From Sedimenticola sp. (GTDB taxonomy: Bacteria; Pseudomonadota; Gammaproteobacteria; Chromatiales; Chromatiaceae): a stretch of 31,721 nucleotides of DNA. The position numbers and the translations under genes were made by a program. The notes beneath the pieces are model-generated. The model made no database searches. It was not told the origin of the DNA and worked only from the letters and a program-made list of their open reading frames with translations. Location of the stretch: contig JAUXBK010000003.1 of NCBI GenBank assembly GCA_030619405.1, positions 1-31,721 on the forward strand, given 5' to 3'. Position 1 is the stretch's first letter, and each line of letters opens with the position of its first letter. Shown piece after piece: positions 16,735 through 24,313 of this stretch.

Positions 16735-17127
16735 ATGCGATTTTCACTGTCGATAATCGGTTTTCTGGCGGCAACGACTGGTTTCGCGGCAGCGAGCGAT
16801 GACACGGCGGAAAAGTATTTCCCGCAAAAGCTGACCGCTCAACAGCTGCTCTACTATTGTGCCTCGAGCGCCCTGTCGAGTTCCGGACGAAACAGACAGA
16901 ACTACTGTTCGGGATTCGTCAGCGGTGTGGAGGAATCGGTCCGGCTGCTCGACACCGACGGCCATGCCGGTAATAAAAAATTTATCTGCACACCCGAGGG
17001 AAAGCTGGCCAGCGACTTCAGGGAGGTCTATATCAGGTATGCATCCAGGAAGGGCACCGATCTCAGCCGACCCGCCGCGCTGGTCGTGCTGGAGGCACTC
17101 GAAGCCGCCTATCCTTGTGGAGAATAA
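16735..17127 (+). CDS. secreted Rap1a/Tai-like protein
   Basis: The 130-residue protein has a signal peptide (residues 1-20, cut after GFAAA) and four cysteines placed as in Rap1a-type immunity proteins: YYCASS, NYCSGFVSG, FICTPEG and the C-terminal YPCGE. GFVSGV and the alanine/leucine-rich helix before YPC are typical of the family. Rap1a proteins protect the periplasm from type VI amidase effectors, but many lone homologues have no known role. The ribosome-binding site GGGAGAAAGAG precedes the ATG. The next small secreted gene follows after 57 bp. No cognate effector is visible. Confidence 0.7.
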   Translation: MRFSLSIIGFLAATTGFAAASDDTAEKYFPQKLTAQQLLYYCASSALSSSGRNRQNYCSGFVSGVEESVRLLDTDGHAGNKKFICTPEGKLASDFREVYIRYASRKGTDLSRPAALVVLEALEAAYPCGE

Positions 17128-17184
17128 TTGCGTGGTGGATGGTCGACTCCTGCTGCGCACTTCAATCGAAACGGAGAACTGACA

Positions 17185-17451
17185 ATGAGGAAAGTTATCT
17201 TGCGACTCTGTGTGGTGTCGACCTGTCTTGCTGCCGGCACGCTGCCTGCTGTCGGAGAGGAACACGGCAGTGCCACCGACCCCATCCGGGAGCGGAGCCA
17301 GGAGACGTCGCGACAGAGTTCCAGCGGTGCGGAAGAACGTCAGGGGCGGGCCACCAATACCGAGAAGACGGATCGGGGCCACAAGGACGAGGAGATCGGC
17401 AACGCCCCCCCGCCCCCGGTCAGGGTCCGGAAAAAACCAGCCCTCTATTGA
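17185..17451 (+). CDS. small secreted charged protein, unknown
   Basis: The 88-residue product has a likely signal peptide (MRKVILRLCVVSTCLAAGTLPAVG) and a mature part that is almost entirely polar and charged (E, R, S, G, D), ending in PPPPVRVRKKP. It is probably disordered. GGAG lies nine bases before the ATG at 17185. It follows the Rap1a-like gene and may be co-transcribed with it. I do not recognise it. Confidence 0.55.
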   Translation: MRKVILRLCVVSTCLAAGTLPAVGEEHGSATDPIRERSQETSRQSSSGAEERQGRATNTEKTDRGHKDEEIGNAPPPPVRVRKKPALY

Positions 17452-17480
17452 GACTGTCCGGCTGTCCCTCAGCTGATAGA

Positions 17481-18551
17481 TCAGCCCATCACCGCTGAGA
17501 GCAGCGCCATGCGCAGATAGACGCTGCCCCGGGACTGGCTAAAGAAGCCGTTGTGGGGTGAGTCGTTGATCATCTCCCCATAGTCATGCTGGGAGCGATC
17601 CGGGTAGAGGACCATCGCATCCGGCTTCAGAAAATCTTTGAGTTCGATCACGTCCATCCGGCTCATGCCCTGTTTCGGCGGCTGATGGACGTAGATGAGA
17701 TCCAGGGTCGGCAGAGTCTTTCTGTAACTCTCCAGGATGGTGTCTACGGGCAACAGGTCGGCGGGAATCTCGATATCCAGGCCGGCCTGTTTCAGCGCCT
17801 CCAGCTCCCCCTCCCTGAAATACTGGGCATAGCGTTCCATCAACACGATTCTGTTCACCATCTGGGGGAACCTGGCCAGGGTATAGAGAAAACTGCGGAT
17901 GGTGCGGGTATTGAAAGGATTCCCGAAGATACCGATCTGCAACCGCTGTTCCTTCGGAACCTCCCCCGTCAGCAGCTCGGGGCGCCACTTGGCAAGGGTG
18001 TACACGTCTGCGAGGCCGTGGGTCGGGTTCTCGTCCGCCCCGTTGCCTGCATTGATCACCGGGATGCGAAAATACTTCAGCATCTCCAGCAGTTGAGCTT
18101 CGTCTGGCGTGTGCAGCAGCGCGATGTCACCACTACTGTTGCAGATCTCCGCCATCTCCGAAAGATCCCTCCTGCTGCTCACCGCCTCCTCGACGGTCCG
18201 CTCCACGTTGAGAAAGCTGCCACCCAGGCAGAGCCAGGCCCGATTGAAGCAGAGCCGGGTAGGGGTACGACTGTTGTCCAGAAACAGAACGGCCATCACC
18301 CGACAGATCAGGGGATGAGTATGCGCGCCCTGCTGCTCCGATTCATAGACTGCGGCACGCCGGAACAGCTGCAACAGCAGATCTGCATCGAAGTGCCAGG
18401 CGGAGACGATGTGCTTGTTGCGCAGTGCTTCGAGCAGTTCCGCCTGCTCCGGTATATGATCTCTCAGGCGGGCCGCATTTTCGGGCCTGGCGACCAGGTG
18501 CTGCCGGAGCACCGGCTCGTCGGGTGGTGAAGGGAATGCATCTGCTGGCAT
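17481..18551 (-). CDS. aspartate/ornithine transcarbamylase-fold protein with altered active site
   Basis: The 356-residue protein has an 80-residue extension and then a recognisable transcarbamylase fold: FLDNSRTPTRLCF (90-102), INAGNGADENPTHGLADVYTL (166-186), IGIFGNPFNTRTIRS (206-220), DLIYVHQPPKQG (284-295) and VLYPDRS (314-320). Against E. coli ATCase the carbamoyl-phosphate loop STRTR becomes RTPTR, RHP becomes LHT, HPTQ becomes NPTH, the TRVQKER arginine is lost, and HPLPR becomes YPDRS. Only the RT of GRT is kept. Normal carbamoyl transfer is therefore unlikely. GAGGAGG precedes the ATG. No pyrimidine or arginine genes adjoin. It may be a regulatory or differently specific member. Confidence 0.8.
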   Translation of the reverse strand: MPADAFPSPPDEPVLRQHLVARPENAARLRDHIPEQAELLEALRNKHIVSAWHFDADLLLQLFRRAAVYESEQQGAHTHPLICRVMAVLFLDNSRTPTRLCFNRAWLCLGGSFLNVERTVEEAVSSRRDLSEMAEICNSSGDIALLHTPDEAQLLEMLKYFRIPVINAGNGADENPTHGLADVYTLAKWRPELLTGEVPKEQRLQIGIFGNPFNTRTIRSFLYTLARFPQMVNRIVLMERYAQYFREGELEALKQAGLDIEIPADLLPVDTILESYRKTLPTLDLIYVHQPPKQGMSRMDVIELKDFLKPDAMVLYPDRSQHDYGEMINDSPHNGFFSQSRGSVYLRMALLSAVMG

Positions 18552-18576
18552 GGTGCCTCCTCAATGAAGCTTTAGT

Positions 18577-18697
18577 GTAACCGCTCATGGAATCAACAGG
18601 CATTTAGCCACGGATTAACGCGGATCAAAAACCAGCAATTCCAAATGTGAAAAGAAACTCACCACGAAGCGCACGAAGACCACGAAGACCACGAAGA
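18577..18697. repeat. half REP element and cacgaag direct repeats
   Basis: gtaaccgctcatgg (18577) followed by catttagccacggattaacgcggatc matches the left half of the element at 8726-8827, but the right half of the hairpin is missing. Then come several accacgaag/gcacgaag units (18661-18697). Nothing coding is seen. Confidence 0.65.
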
Positions 18698-18767
18698 AAC
18701 ACCAAAAACAAGGTATCCTCGTGTCCTTCAGACCTCGCCATTTCCGTTCAAAACGTCTCATTAAATG

Positions 18768-18845
18768 GACAGGATTAACAGGATTGCTCAGGATTTACAG
18801 GTTTATGTAATCCTGTTGATCTTGTGAAATCCTGTTAATCCTGTC
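18768..18845. repeat. inverted repeat of aggatt/aatcct units
   Basis: gacaggattaacaggatt (18768-18785) and aatcctgttaatcctgtc (18828-18845) are perfect 18-bp reverse complements. The loop holds further copies (ctcaggattt, taatcctgttgat). The structure is a nested palindromic repeat. Confidence 0.85.
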
Positions 18846-18969
18846 ATTTTTTTGGTGCCGGCTACGGACTGTACCGGTTGCAGCGTGTCCAATTTTCGTC
18901 TGAAAATATATTTTTTAATAAAACCAATAAGTTACATATCTATGGTCTAATCATGGTGTTGAGGTCTGA

Positions 18970-19053
18970 CCTAGTACCTAGTACCTAGTACCTAGTACCT
19001 AGTACCTAGTACCTAGTACCTAGTACCTAGTACCTAGTACCTAGCTCCTAGTA
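18970..19053. repeat. tandem array of twelve 7-bp cctagta units
   Basis: Twelve consecutive 7-bp units run from 18970 to 19053. All are cctagta except the eleventh (cctagct). The array ends seven bases before the stop codon of the ferritin-like gene, in noncoding DNA. It is a simple VNTR whose copy number probably varies between strains. Each unit contains CTAG, which is usually rare in enterobacterial DNA. Confidence 0.95.
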
Positions 19054-19060
19054 CCTGCTT

Positions 19061-19573
19061 TTATGGTCCCCCACTGTGGACGATCTCGTAGTACATCGCC
19101 TCCAGTTCCCGTTTGTGCTTTGTCTCTTCGTTGGCCAGGTATTCGAACAGGTCGTGGATTGCACCCGGCCCGGTGTGGTCCGCGAGATCCCGGTACTGTT
19201 TCATCGCGGCATCCTCCCGGCTCAGCGCATACTGCAGTATCGCCTGATCATCCGGGTTTTCACCCAGGTCGGGCAGATGGATGTGGTCGGAGAACTTGTG
19301 ATCCTCCACCGGGGTCTCGATCTCGTCGCGCAGAAGTGCCACGATATCGGGGTTACTGGCCAGGCCGCTGAACATCTCGTAGTGCCCCTTCTCCTCCTCC
19401 GCCAGCTCCTCCACCAGGTAGCGGATTCGCTTGCTCACCTTCGGGATCAGGCTGGTATAGAACTCGTATGCCTTCTGTTCGAAAGAGGTGGCCACCTCCA
19501 GGATCTCGGCCAGGCGCTTCTTCGAGCGAATGCGCTGATACGACTCCGAGTGGCCTTCGCCATGTTCACTCAT
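19061..19573 (-). CDS. ferritin-like diiron (rubrerythrin-type) protein
   Basis: The 170-residue helical protein has the two-fold glutamate/ExxH layout of a four-helix diiron bundle: EQKAYEFY, then EEEKGHYEMF, then REDAAMKQYRDL, and NEETKHKREL. It lacks the C-terminal rubredoxin domain of classical rubrerythrin. The ATG at 19573 has a strong GGAGAG site; the longer open frame upstream runs antisense-like through the preceding gene and is rejected. It follows the ferredoxin/GltD fusion by 44 bp and so is probably the last gene of the respiratory operon. A role in peroxide protection or iron handling for the Fe-S-rich complex is likely but inferred. Confidence 0.85.
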   Translation of the reverse strand: MSEHGEGHSESYQRIRSKKRLAEILEVATSFEQKAYEFYTSLIPKVSKRIRYLVEELAEEEKGHYEMFSGLASNPDIVALLRDEIETPVEDHKFSDHIHLPDLGENPDDQAILQYALSREDAAMKQYRDLADHTGPGAIHDLFEYLANEETKHKRELEAMYYEIVHSGGP

Positions 19574-19617
19574 GGGTCTCTCCTGAACTTCGTCAATGAA
19601 GTTTTGAATCGCTCTAT

Positions 19618-21435
19618 TCAGTCCGCCAGCGTGCTGTCGATACTGGCGGCTACCCGGTGACCGTCTGCCACCGCATGCACCACGTCGGGGCCGGTCACCA
19701 TATCGCCCGCGGCCCACAGCCAGGAGACCGAGGTATGCCCCTCTTCGTCGACCCGGAGCCGGCCCCGGTTCCACTCCAGCTGCTCGGTCAGCTTATCTCC
19801 CAGCAGCGCGGTGTCGGTCATCTGCCCGATCGCCTCGATCACCATGTGGCCCGGGTGAAACTGCTCATCGGACTCATCGTAGCTGGGGGCGAAACGCCCC
19901 TTCTCATCGAAGATAGAGAGTACCCCGAGGGTCTTGAGCCCCTGCAGCTCGCCCTGCCCGTCGATGACACACCCCTTCGGGCCGCGGCTGTCCAGGATCT
20001 CGACGCCCTCTTCCCGCGCCTCCTTCACCTCCTCCGGGTCGGCCAGGAAGTGATCGAAATCCTCCAGTGCCACCACCGTAACCCGCACCTCGCCATAGGC
20101 CTGCCGCTGCAGCCGGGCCAGGCTGCGGGCGATATCCATGGCCACGTTGCCGCCACCGATCACCACCGCCGAGTCAGGGATATCGAACTTCTCCCCTTCG
20201 GTGATCATCCGCAACAGCTCTACCGATCTTCGCACATTCTCGTGGTCACTGCCGGGAATGCGGGTGGAGCGCCCCATCTGCAGCCCCAGGGCGATCAGCA
20301 CCGCATCGTACTCCTGCTGCAGCTGCTGCATGGTCACATCCCTGCCGACCCGGGTATTGTAGCGGATCCCCACCCCCAGCGAGGTGATCACCGCTACGTC
20401 CGCATCCAGCCGATCATAGGGGAGGCGGTACTCGGGGATGCCGTAACGGGTCATCCCCCCCGCCTTCTCCAGGGCCTCGTAGACGGTGACCTCGTGCCCC
20501 TTTTTCACCAGATCGAAGGCGGCGGTGAGCCCGGCCGGCCCGGCGCCGATAACGGCCACCTTCCTGCCGGTGAGGTAGTCCACCTTGCCTTCTGCCGCGA
20601 TCTCGCGGACCCGCTCGTCACTGACCGAATCCATGGCGTAACGCTTCAGCCAGCGAATCGCCACCGGGTCGCCCCGGCGGCCGATAGAGCAGGCGGTCTC
20701 GCAGCGCCGGGTGCAGACCCGCCCACAGATGTGAGAAAAGGGGTTGGTGCGATAGATCTGACGCACCGCCTCATCCAGGTTGCCCTCCCAGATGGCCCGG
20801 ATGTACTCCGGGGCATGCATGTGGGTGGGGCAGGAGTCATGACACATGCCGCACTGGACACAGCGTGACGCCTCGATAATCGCCTGCTGGTCGCTGTAGC
20901 CGGCGACGATCTCGGCGAACGATCCGATCCGCTCACCGCTCTCCATCTCGGTCATGGGCTGACGTTCCAGATCGACCAGATCTGCATCTACCGACTTGTC
21001 CCAACCCTTGGGAAAATAGTGGCCGTGGATGCCGTTGGGGTCGGGTAGCACGAAATAGCTGTCCAGCTCGTCCTCACGGCAGGTATGCACGTACTCCCGG
21101 GAGAGGGCCAGGGAACCGGTGGGGCAGATATCGACGCACAACCCGCACCAGCAGCAGCGGCCGTAATCGATGGCCGGGCGCTCGTTGCGCACCCCCTTGA
21201 CCGGGTCCTCCGGCAGCCCCGGTATCTTCACCATGGTGATGGCTGCGTTGTCACACACCTTCTGGCAGGTGCTGCAGCCGATGCAGAGTTCCCAGTCATT
21301 GACGTGAAAGCCCCGATAGTTGGCGGATGCCTCCCGGGGTTCGAGGGGCTCGGTCACCGAGCCCCGGCCCAGGAAGGCGAGGTTCTTCAGCGGATTGAGA
21401 ATACTGCCTTTGGATTTATAGCTGATACCGGACAT
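19618..21435 (-). CDS. NuoI-like ferredoxin fused to GltD-type FAD/NAD(P) oxidoreductase
   Basis: The 605-residue protein joins a two-cluster ferredoxin domain to a glutamate-synthase-small-subunit-like flavoprotein. Residues 51-61 (C51, C54, C57, C61) and 94-104 (C94, C97, C100, C104) bind two [4Fe-4S] clusters. The GltD-type N-terminal cysteines follow at 192-202 and 237-249. FAD binds at GAGPAG (297-302) and NAD(P) at IGGGNVAMDIA (426-436). It stands where the NuoI/MbxN ferredoxin subunit ends the archaeal MBX operon. It probably passes electrons between NAD(P)H and the NuoB-like subunit. A role in glutamate synthesis is unlikely, since no gltB is present. A 78-bp REP unit separates it from the NuoD-like gene. 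Confidence 0.88.
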   Translation of the reverse strand: MSGISYKSKGSILNPLKNLAFLGRGSVTEPLEPREASANYRGFHVNDWELCIGCSTCQKVCDNAAITMVKIPGLPEDPVKGVRNERPAIDYGRCCWCGLCVDICPTGSLALSREYVHTCREDELDSYFVLPDPNGIHGHYFPKGWDKSVDADLVDLERQPMTEMESGERIGSFAEIVAGYSDQQAIIEASRCVQCGMCHDSCPTHMHAPEYIRAIWEGNLDEAVRQIYRTNPFSHICGRVCTRRCETACSIGRRGDPVAIRWLKRYAMDSVSDERVREIAAEGKVDYLTGRKVAVIGAGPAGLTAAFDLVKKGHEVTVYEALEKAGGMTRYGIPEYRLPYDRLDADVAVITSLGVGIRYNTRVGRDVTMQQLQQEYDAVLIALGLQMGRSTRIPGSDHENVRRSVELLRMITEGEKFDIPDSAVVIGGGNVAMDIARSLARLQRQAYGEVRVTVVALEDFDHFLADPEEVKEAREEGVEILDSRGPKGCVIDGQGELQGLKTLGVLSIFDEKGRFAPSYDESDEQFHPGHMVIEAIGQMTDTALLGDKLTEQLEWNRGRLRVDEEGHTSVSWLWAAGDMVTGPDVVHAVADGHRVAASIDSTLAD

Positions 21436-21505
21436 GGGTTCGGGTTTCGTGCTTCCTGTATTGGTTCGTTGGTTCGATTCAGCGGCCGGACCGCAGGCCT
21501 GAACC

Positions 21506-21583
21506 GTAGGCCGGATAAGCGCAGCGCATCCGGCATGCTGCCAGGCGCTGTTCCGCCGGATGCGCTGCGCTTATCCGGCCTAC
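21506..21583. repeat. 78-bp REP palindrome unit
   Basis: The unit opens with gtaggccggataagcgcagc and closes with its near reverse complement. The same 78-bp layout occurs twice at 24059-24239. It fills the gap between the NuoD-like and ferredoxin/GltD genes, where it may stabilise or partly terminate the polycistronic mRNA. Confidence 0.88.
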
Positions 21584-21609
21584 AGCAACAGATACAGATA
21601 CAGATACAG

Positions 21610-22752
21610 TCACCGGTCCACCTCGGGGGGACAGGCGTCCAGTGAGAACATGATCTGGGCGATATCCTCCAGCCGCGATCCTACGGCGAGCCGCTCCAGC
21701 ACCTGCACCGCATGCATGCTGGAAGGGCCCCGCACGTGCACCCGGTAGGGTTTCCCGCCGCCGGTGGAGACCACATAGTAGGCGAGTTCCCCCTTGGAGG
21801 ACTCGACCCGGGTATAAGCTTCACCTGCGGGAACGTTCCAGGCCAGCGGGTTGGGTATCGGGCAGCGGATGGGCCCGTCGATCTCCGGCAACCGATCGAT
21901 CACCTGTCGCAGTATGTGGATACTCTGCTGCAGTTCACTGCGACGCACCAGGTTGCGGGCAAGGGCATCTCCCCCCGCTTCCGTCGGTACATCAAACTCC
22001 AGCCGGCCGTAGACCAGATAGGGGTCGTCCCGGCGCACGTCCAGCGCCAGGCCGGTGGCGCGCAGGTTGGGGCCGGTGACACCCCACTTGAGTGCCTGCG
22101 CCTGGGTCATGGTGCCCACGTCCCGGGCGCGCCTGACGAACACCTGGTTGGTAAAGAAGAGGTTGTCGTAGTCCGGCAGCCGGGACTCCAGATAGTCGAG
22201 CAGGCCGCTGAGGCGTCCGAGATAACCTTCCGGCAGGTCACGGCGCACACCGCCGGGAATGTTATAGATGTGGTAGACACGACCACCGGTGAGCTCCTCG
22301 AAACGATCGAGGATCAGATCCCGGTCGGCGATGCCCCAGAACATGGGGGTGTACATGCCGGTGGTGGCCGCATGCCCGCCGAAGGCGAACAGGTGCGCCG
22401 CCACCCGGGACATCTCCAGCTGCATCACCCGGATCCACTGGGCCCGTTCAGGCACTTCCAGGCCGCACAGCTCCTCGATCGCCAGTGCGTAGCAGACCTC
22501 CATCGGCACCGGGTCGGGTACGCAGATGCGGGGCACCAGGGCGATGTTCTGGATCCACAACCGCCCCTCCATCAGTTTTTCGAAGCCCCGGTGCAGATAA
22601 CCGCCATCCGCCCTGGCCTCGAGCACCCGGTCACCGTTCAGCTTCACCTTGAAGGCATAGTTACCCTCGATCCCAGGGTGGTTGGGTCCGAAGTTGAGCT
22701 CATACTCGTTGCTCGGCGGATGATTGACCGCCTGATAGTTTTCCGGTCTCAC
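21610..22752 (-). CDS. NuoD/MbxL-like 49-kDa subunit without a full NiFe site
   Basis: This is the large hydrophilic subunit of a complex-I/group-4-hydrogenase-type module. The 380-residue protein shows NFGPNHPGIEG near the N-terminus, GGYLHRGFEKLMEG and YNIPGGVRRDLP, and ends in SLDACPPEVDR. Hydrogenases have RxCxxC and DPCxxCxxR; here they read R75-I-C77-V-P-D80 and D372-A-C374-P-P-E377-V-D-R380, so the first cysteine of each pair stays and the second is acidic. A complete NiFe centre is therefore not expected. The GTG at 22752 overlaps the NuoC stop as GTGA; a longer frame to 22902 overlaps NuoC and is rejected. Confidence 0.9.
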   Translation of the reverse strand: MRPENYQAVNHPPSNEYELNFGPNHPGIEGNYAFKVKLNGDRVLEARADGGYLHRGFEKLMEGRLWIQNIALVPRICVPDPVPMEVCYALAIEELCGLEVPERAQWIRVMQLEMSRVAAHLFAFGGHAATTGMYTPMFWGIADRDLILDRFEELTGGRVYHIYNIPGGVRRDLPEGYLGRLSGLLDYLESRLPDYDNLFFTNQVFVRRARDVGTMTQAQALKWGVTGPNLRATGLALDVRRDDPYLVYGRLEFDVPTEAGGDALARNLVRRSELQQSIHILRQVIDRLPEIDGPIRCPIPNPLAWNVPAGEAYTRVESSKGELAYYVVSTGGGKPYRVHVRGPSSMHAVQVLERLAVGSRLEDIAQIMFSLDACPPEVDR

Positions 22753-23303
22753 CAGCGTATGTCCTCGGGCCGGGTGGTCACACCACCGCCCTCCTCTTCC
22801 AGCTCCTTGAGCCAGTCGGGGTGATAGGGCTGCCACTCGAACTGTTGATTGACGAATGCCTCGGAGTCGAACTCCTTGCGCATCGGCGGCGGTCCATCCC
22901 ATTCGGTGAGAATGAACTTTTCCATATCCGGGCTGCCCTCGAAAAAGACCCCGAACATTTCGTGGATGTCACGTTCAAAAAAGGCGGCTGGTTCATACAG
23001 ATCATAGATCGAGAGATAGACACCCGGATCGCGGGGAATGCGGGTATGGGCGGAGACCAGCGACTGGGTCTCGTAGGACCAGACATGATAGACCAGCTCG
23101 AACTCACCGTCGTCCGGCCAGTCCACACAGGTGATCGCCGACAGGTGCACATAACTGGCACGCCCCTGCAGCAGCTCAAGCAGGGTCGGCAGGGCATCCA
23201 TGGCCACGTCGATACGCACCCGGCGGGTGCTCTTACGCCGGAACTTTATGCCCTCGATCTCTTGCAGCAGATTGTCGAGCCAGACGTTGAGGTTTTTATC
23301 CAT
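22749..23303 (-). CDS. NuoC-like 30-kDa subunit
   Basis: The 184-residue protein is the NuoC/MbxK-type connecting subunit of the hydrophilic arm. It has the family segment FELVYHVWSYE, then the 30-kDa signature YEPAAFFERDIHEMFGVFFEGSPDMEKF (ERDIxExFGI-like), then a loop and the acidic, lysine-containing tail. It binds no cofactor. GGAG lies eight bases before the ATG at 23303, 12 bp after the NuoB-like gene, and the gene overlaps the next by four bases. NuoC and NuoD are separate here, unlike the fused NuoCD of some enterics. Confidence 0.92.
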   Translation of the reverse strand: MDKNLNVWLDNLLQEIEGIKFRRKSTRRVRIDVAMDALPTLLELLQGRASYVHLSAITCVDWPDDGEFELVYHVWSYETQSLVSAHTRIPRDPGVYLSIYDLYEPAAFFERDIHEMFGVFFEGSPDMEKFILTEWDGPPPMRKEFDSEAFVNQQFEWQPYHPDWLKELEEEGGGVTTRPEDIRW

Positions 23304-23315
23304 AGTTCTGCTCCA

Positions 23316-24038
23316 TCATTCGGTCCTTGCCTTCAACCGGGTGCGCAGCGCATCCAGGGGCACCTCATTCTGCTCCAGCAGGTCTGTGTGCTCGCCCAGG
23401 GTCTGGTCCGTCATCATGCCATAGTGGTGCGCCTCGGCGATCACGTCGGTCGGGGTCTGCCACTTCTCGCCAAACAGCCTCTGCTGATTGCCGAGATAGA
23501 AATCGTAGTTCTGATAGTACTTCTTCCAGGCGTCTCCCCGGCCGGTTCGGATATCTTCCATCAGTGCCCGCAATCCGGAGATGACCGCCTCCGGCCGGGG
23601 CATGCAGCCGGCGATGTAGACATCCACCGGGATATAGTCCTTGAGCACTTTGGCGGTGGCGTAACTCTGCCAGTACATGCCGCCGTTGACGGTGCAGGAG
23701 CAGATCCCGATCACGTACTTGGGCGACGGCATCTGCTCATAGGTGAGGATGATGCGCTTCAGGGTCTTGACCGACACGTAGCCGGTCACCAGCAGGATAT
23801 CCGCCTGGCGCGGAGTCACCATCGGCTGGATGCCGAGACGCTCCATGTCGAAGCGTGAGGTCATGGCCGGTGGCAGCTCGATCGCCCCGCAACCGGTGCA
23901 GTAGTGGAGCATGAACATGGAACGGGATTGACAAAAACGGACCAGCTCGTCGAACACCCGGGCCAGTGGGTTGGTGCGCCTGGCCGGTTCCGGCGGTGGT
24001 GGTCGCTGGATGATCTCTATCTTTTTGATATCTTTCAT
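23316..24038 (-). CDS. NuoB/MbxJ-like subunit binding the terminal [4Fe-4S] cluster
   Basis: The 240-residue protein corresponds to the NuoB/hydrogenase small subunit. Cysteines lie at C47 and C50 in YCTGCGAIELPP, C113 and C115 in GICSCTVNGG, and C145 in AGCMPRPE. The CxxC at the first site is the hydrogenase/MBX form; complex I NuoB has two adjacent cysteines there. The C-terminal 70 residues (after GLRALMEDI) are an extension beyond the core. The ATG at 24038 is used; the open frame continues upstream to 24368 but through REP repeats and without homology. It is the first gene after a repeat-filled gap of 275 bp in the operon. Confidence 0.9.
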   Translation of the reverse strand: MKDIKKIEIIQRPPPPEPARRTNPLARVFDELVRFCQSRSMFMLHYCTGCGAIELPPAMTSRFDMERLGIQPMVTPRQADILLVTGYVSVKTLKRIILTYEQMPSPKYVIGICSCTVNGGMYWQSYATAKVLKDYIPVDVYIAGCMPRPEAVISGLRALMEDIRTGRGDAWKKYYQNYDFYLGNQQRLFGEKWQTPTDVIAEAHHYGMMTDQTLGEHTDLLEQNEVPLDALRTRLKARTE

Positions 24039-24058
24039 TTGACTCGTTTCATAATCCT

Positions 24059-24239
24059 GTAGGCCCGATAAGCGTAGCGCATCGGGCGGATTCCTGCGCC
24101 GTGGCATGCCGGATGCGCTTCGCTTAGCCGGCCTACGTCCCTGCCGGTACACCAATCCGATGTAGGCCCGATAAGCGCAGCGCATCGGGCGGATCCCTGC
24201 GCCGTGGCGTGCCGGATGCGCTTCGCTTATCCGGCCTAC
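24059..24239. repeat. two tandem 78-bp REP palindrome units
   Basis: Units at 24059-24136 and 24162-24239 each begin gtaggcccgataagcg and end with the complementary ttagccggcctac or ttatccggcctac. They are separated by 25 bp. They lie between the NuoH-like and NuoB-like genes, that is, exactly between the membrane arm and the hydrophilic arm of the encoded complex. Confidence 0.9.
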
Positions 24240-24313
24240 GTCCTGCGAAGCCCAACGACCCATGGCTGTGGGTGCAATTTCTGTCCCTTCTGACCCATGA
24301 CGCCAGGATTCTC

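Noticed and set aside
18970..19053. CRISPR array
   Set aside because: The units are 7 bp long with no spacers, so it is a simple tandem repeat.
19574..19774. N-terminal extension of the ferritin-like protein
   Set aside because: It overlaps the end of the preceding gene in another frame, and a strong ribosome-binding site lies before the ATG at 19573.
19618..21435. Glutamate synthase small subunit (gltD) for ammonia assimilation
   Set aside because: The N-terminal ferredoxin domain, the absence of gltB and the position at the end of the respiratory operon argue against it.
21465..21485. tRNA-like ggttcgattc near 21470
   Set aside because: There is no acceptor stem or anticodon arm around it; it is a chance T-loop-like string next to a REP unit.
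21610..24038. A group 4 [NiFe] hydrogenase
   Set aside because: Only one cysteine of each NiFe-binding pair is present in the large subunit, and no hydrogenase maturation genes adjoin.
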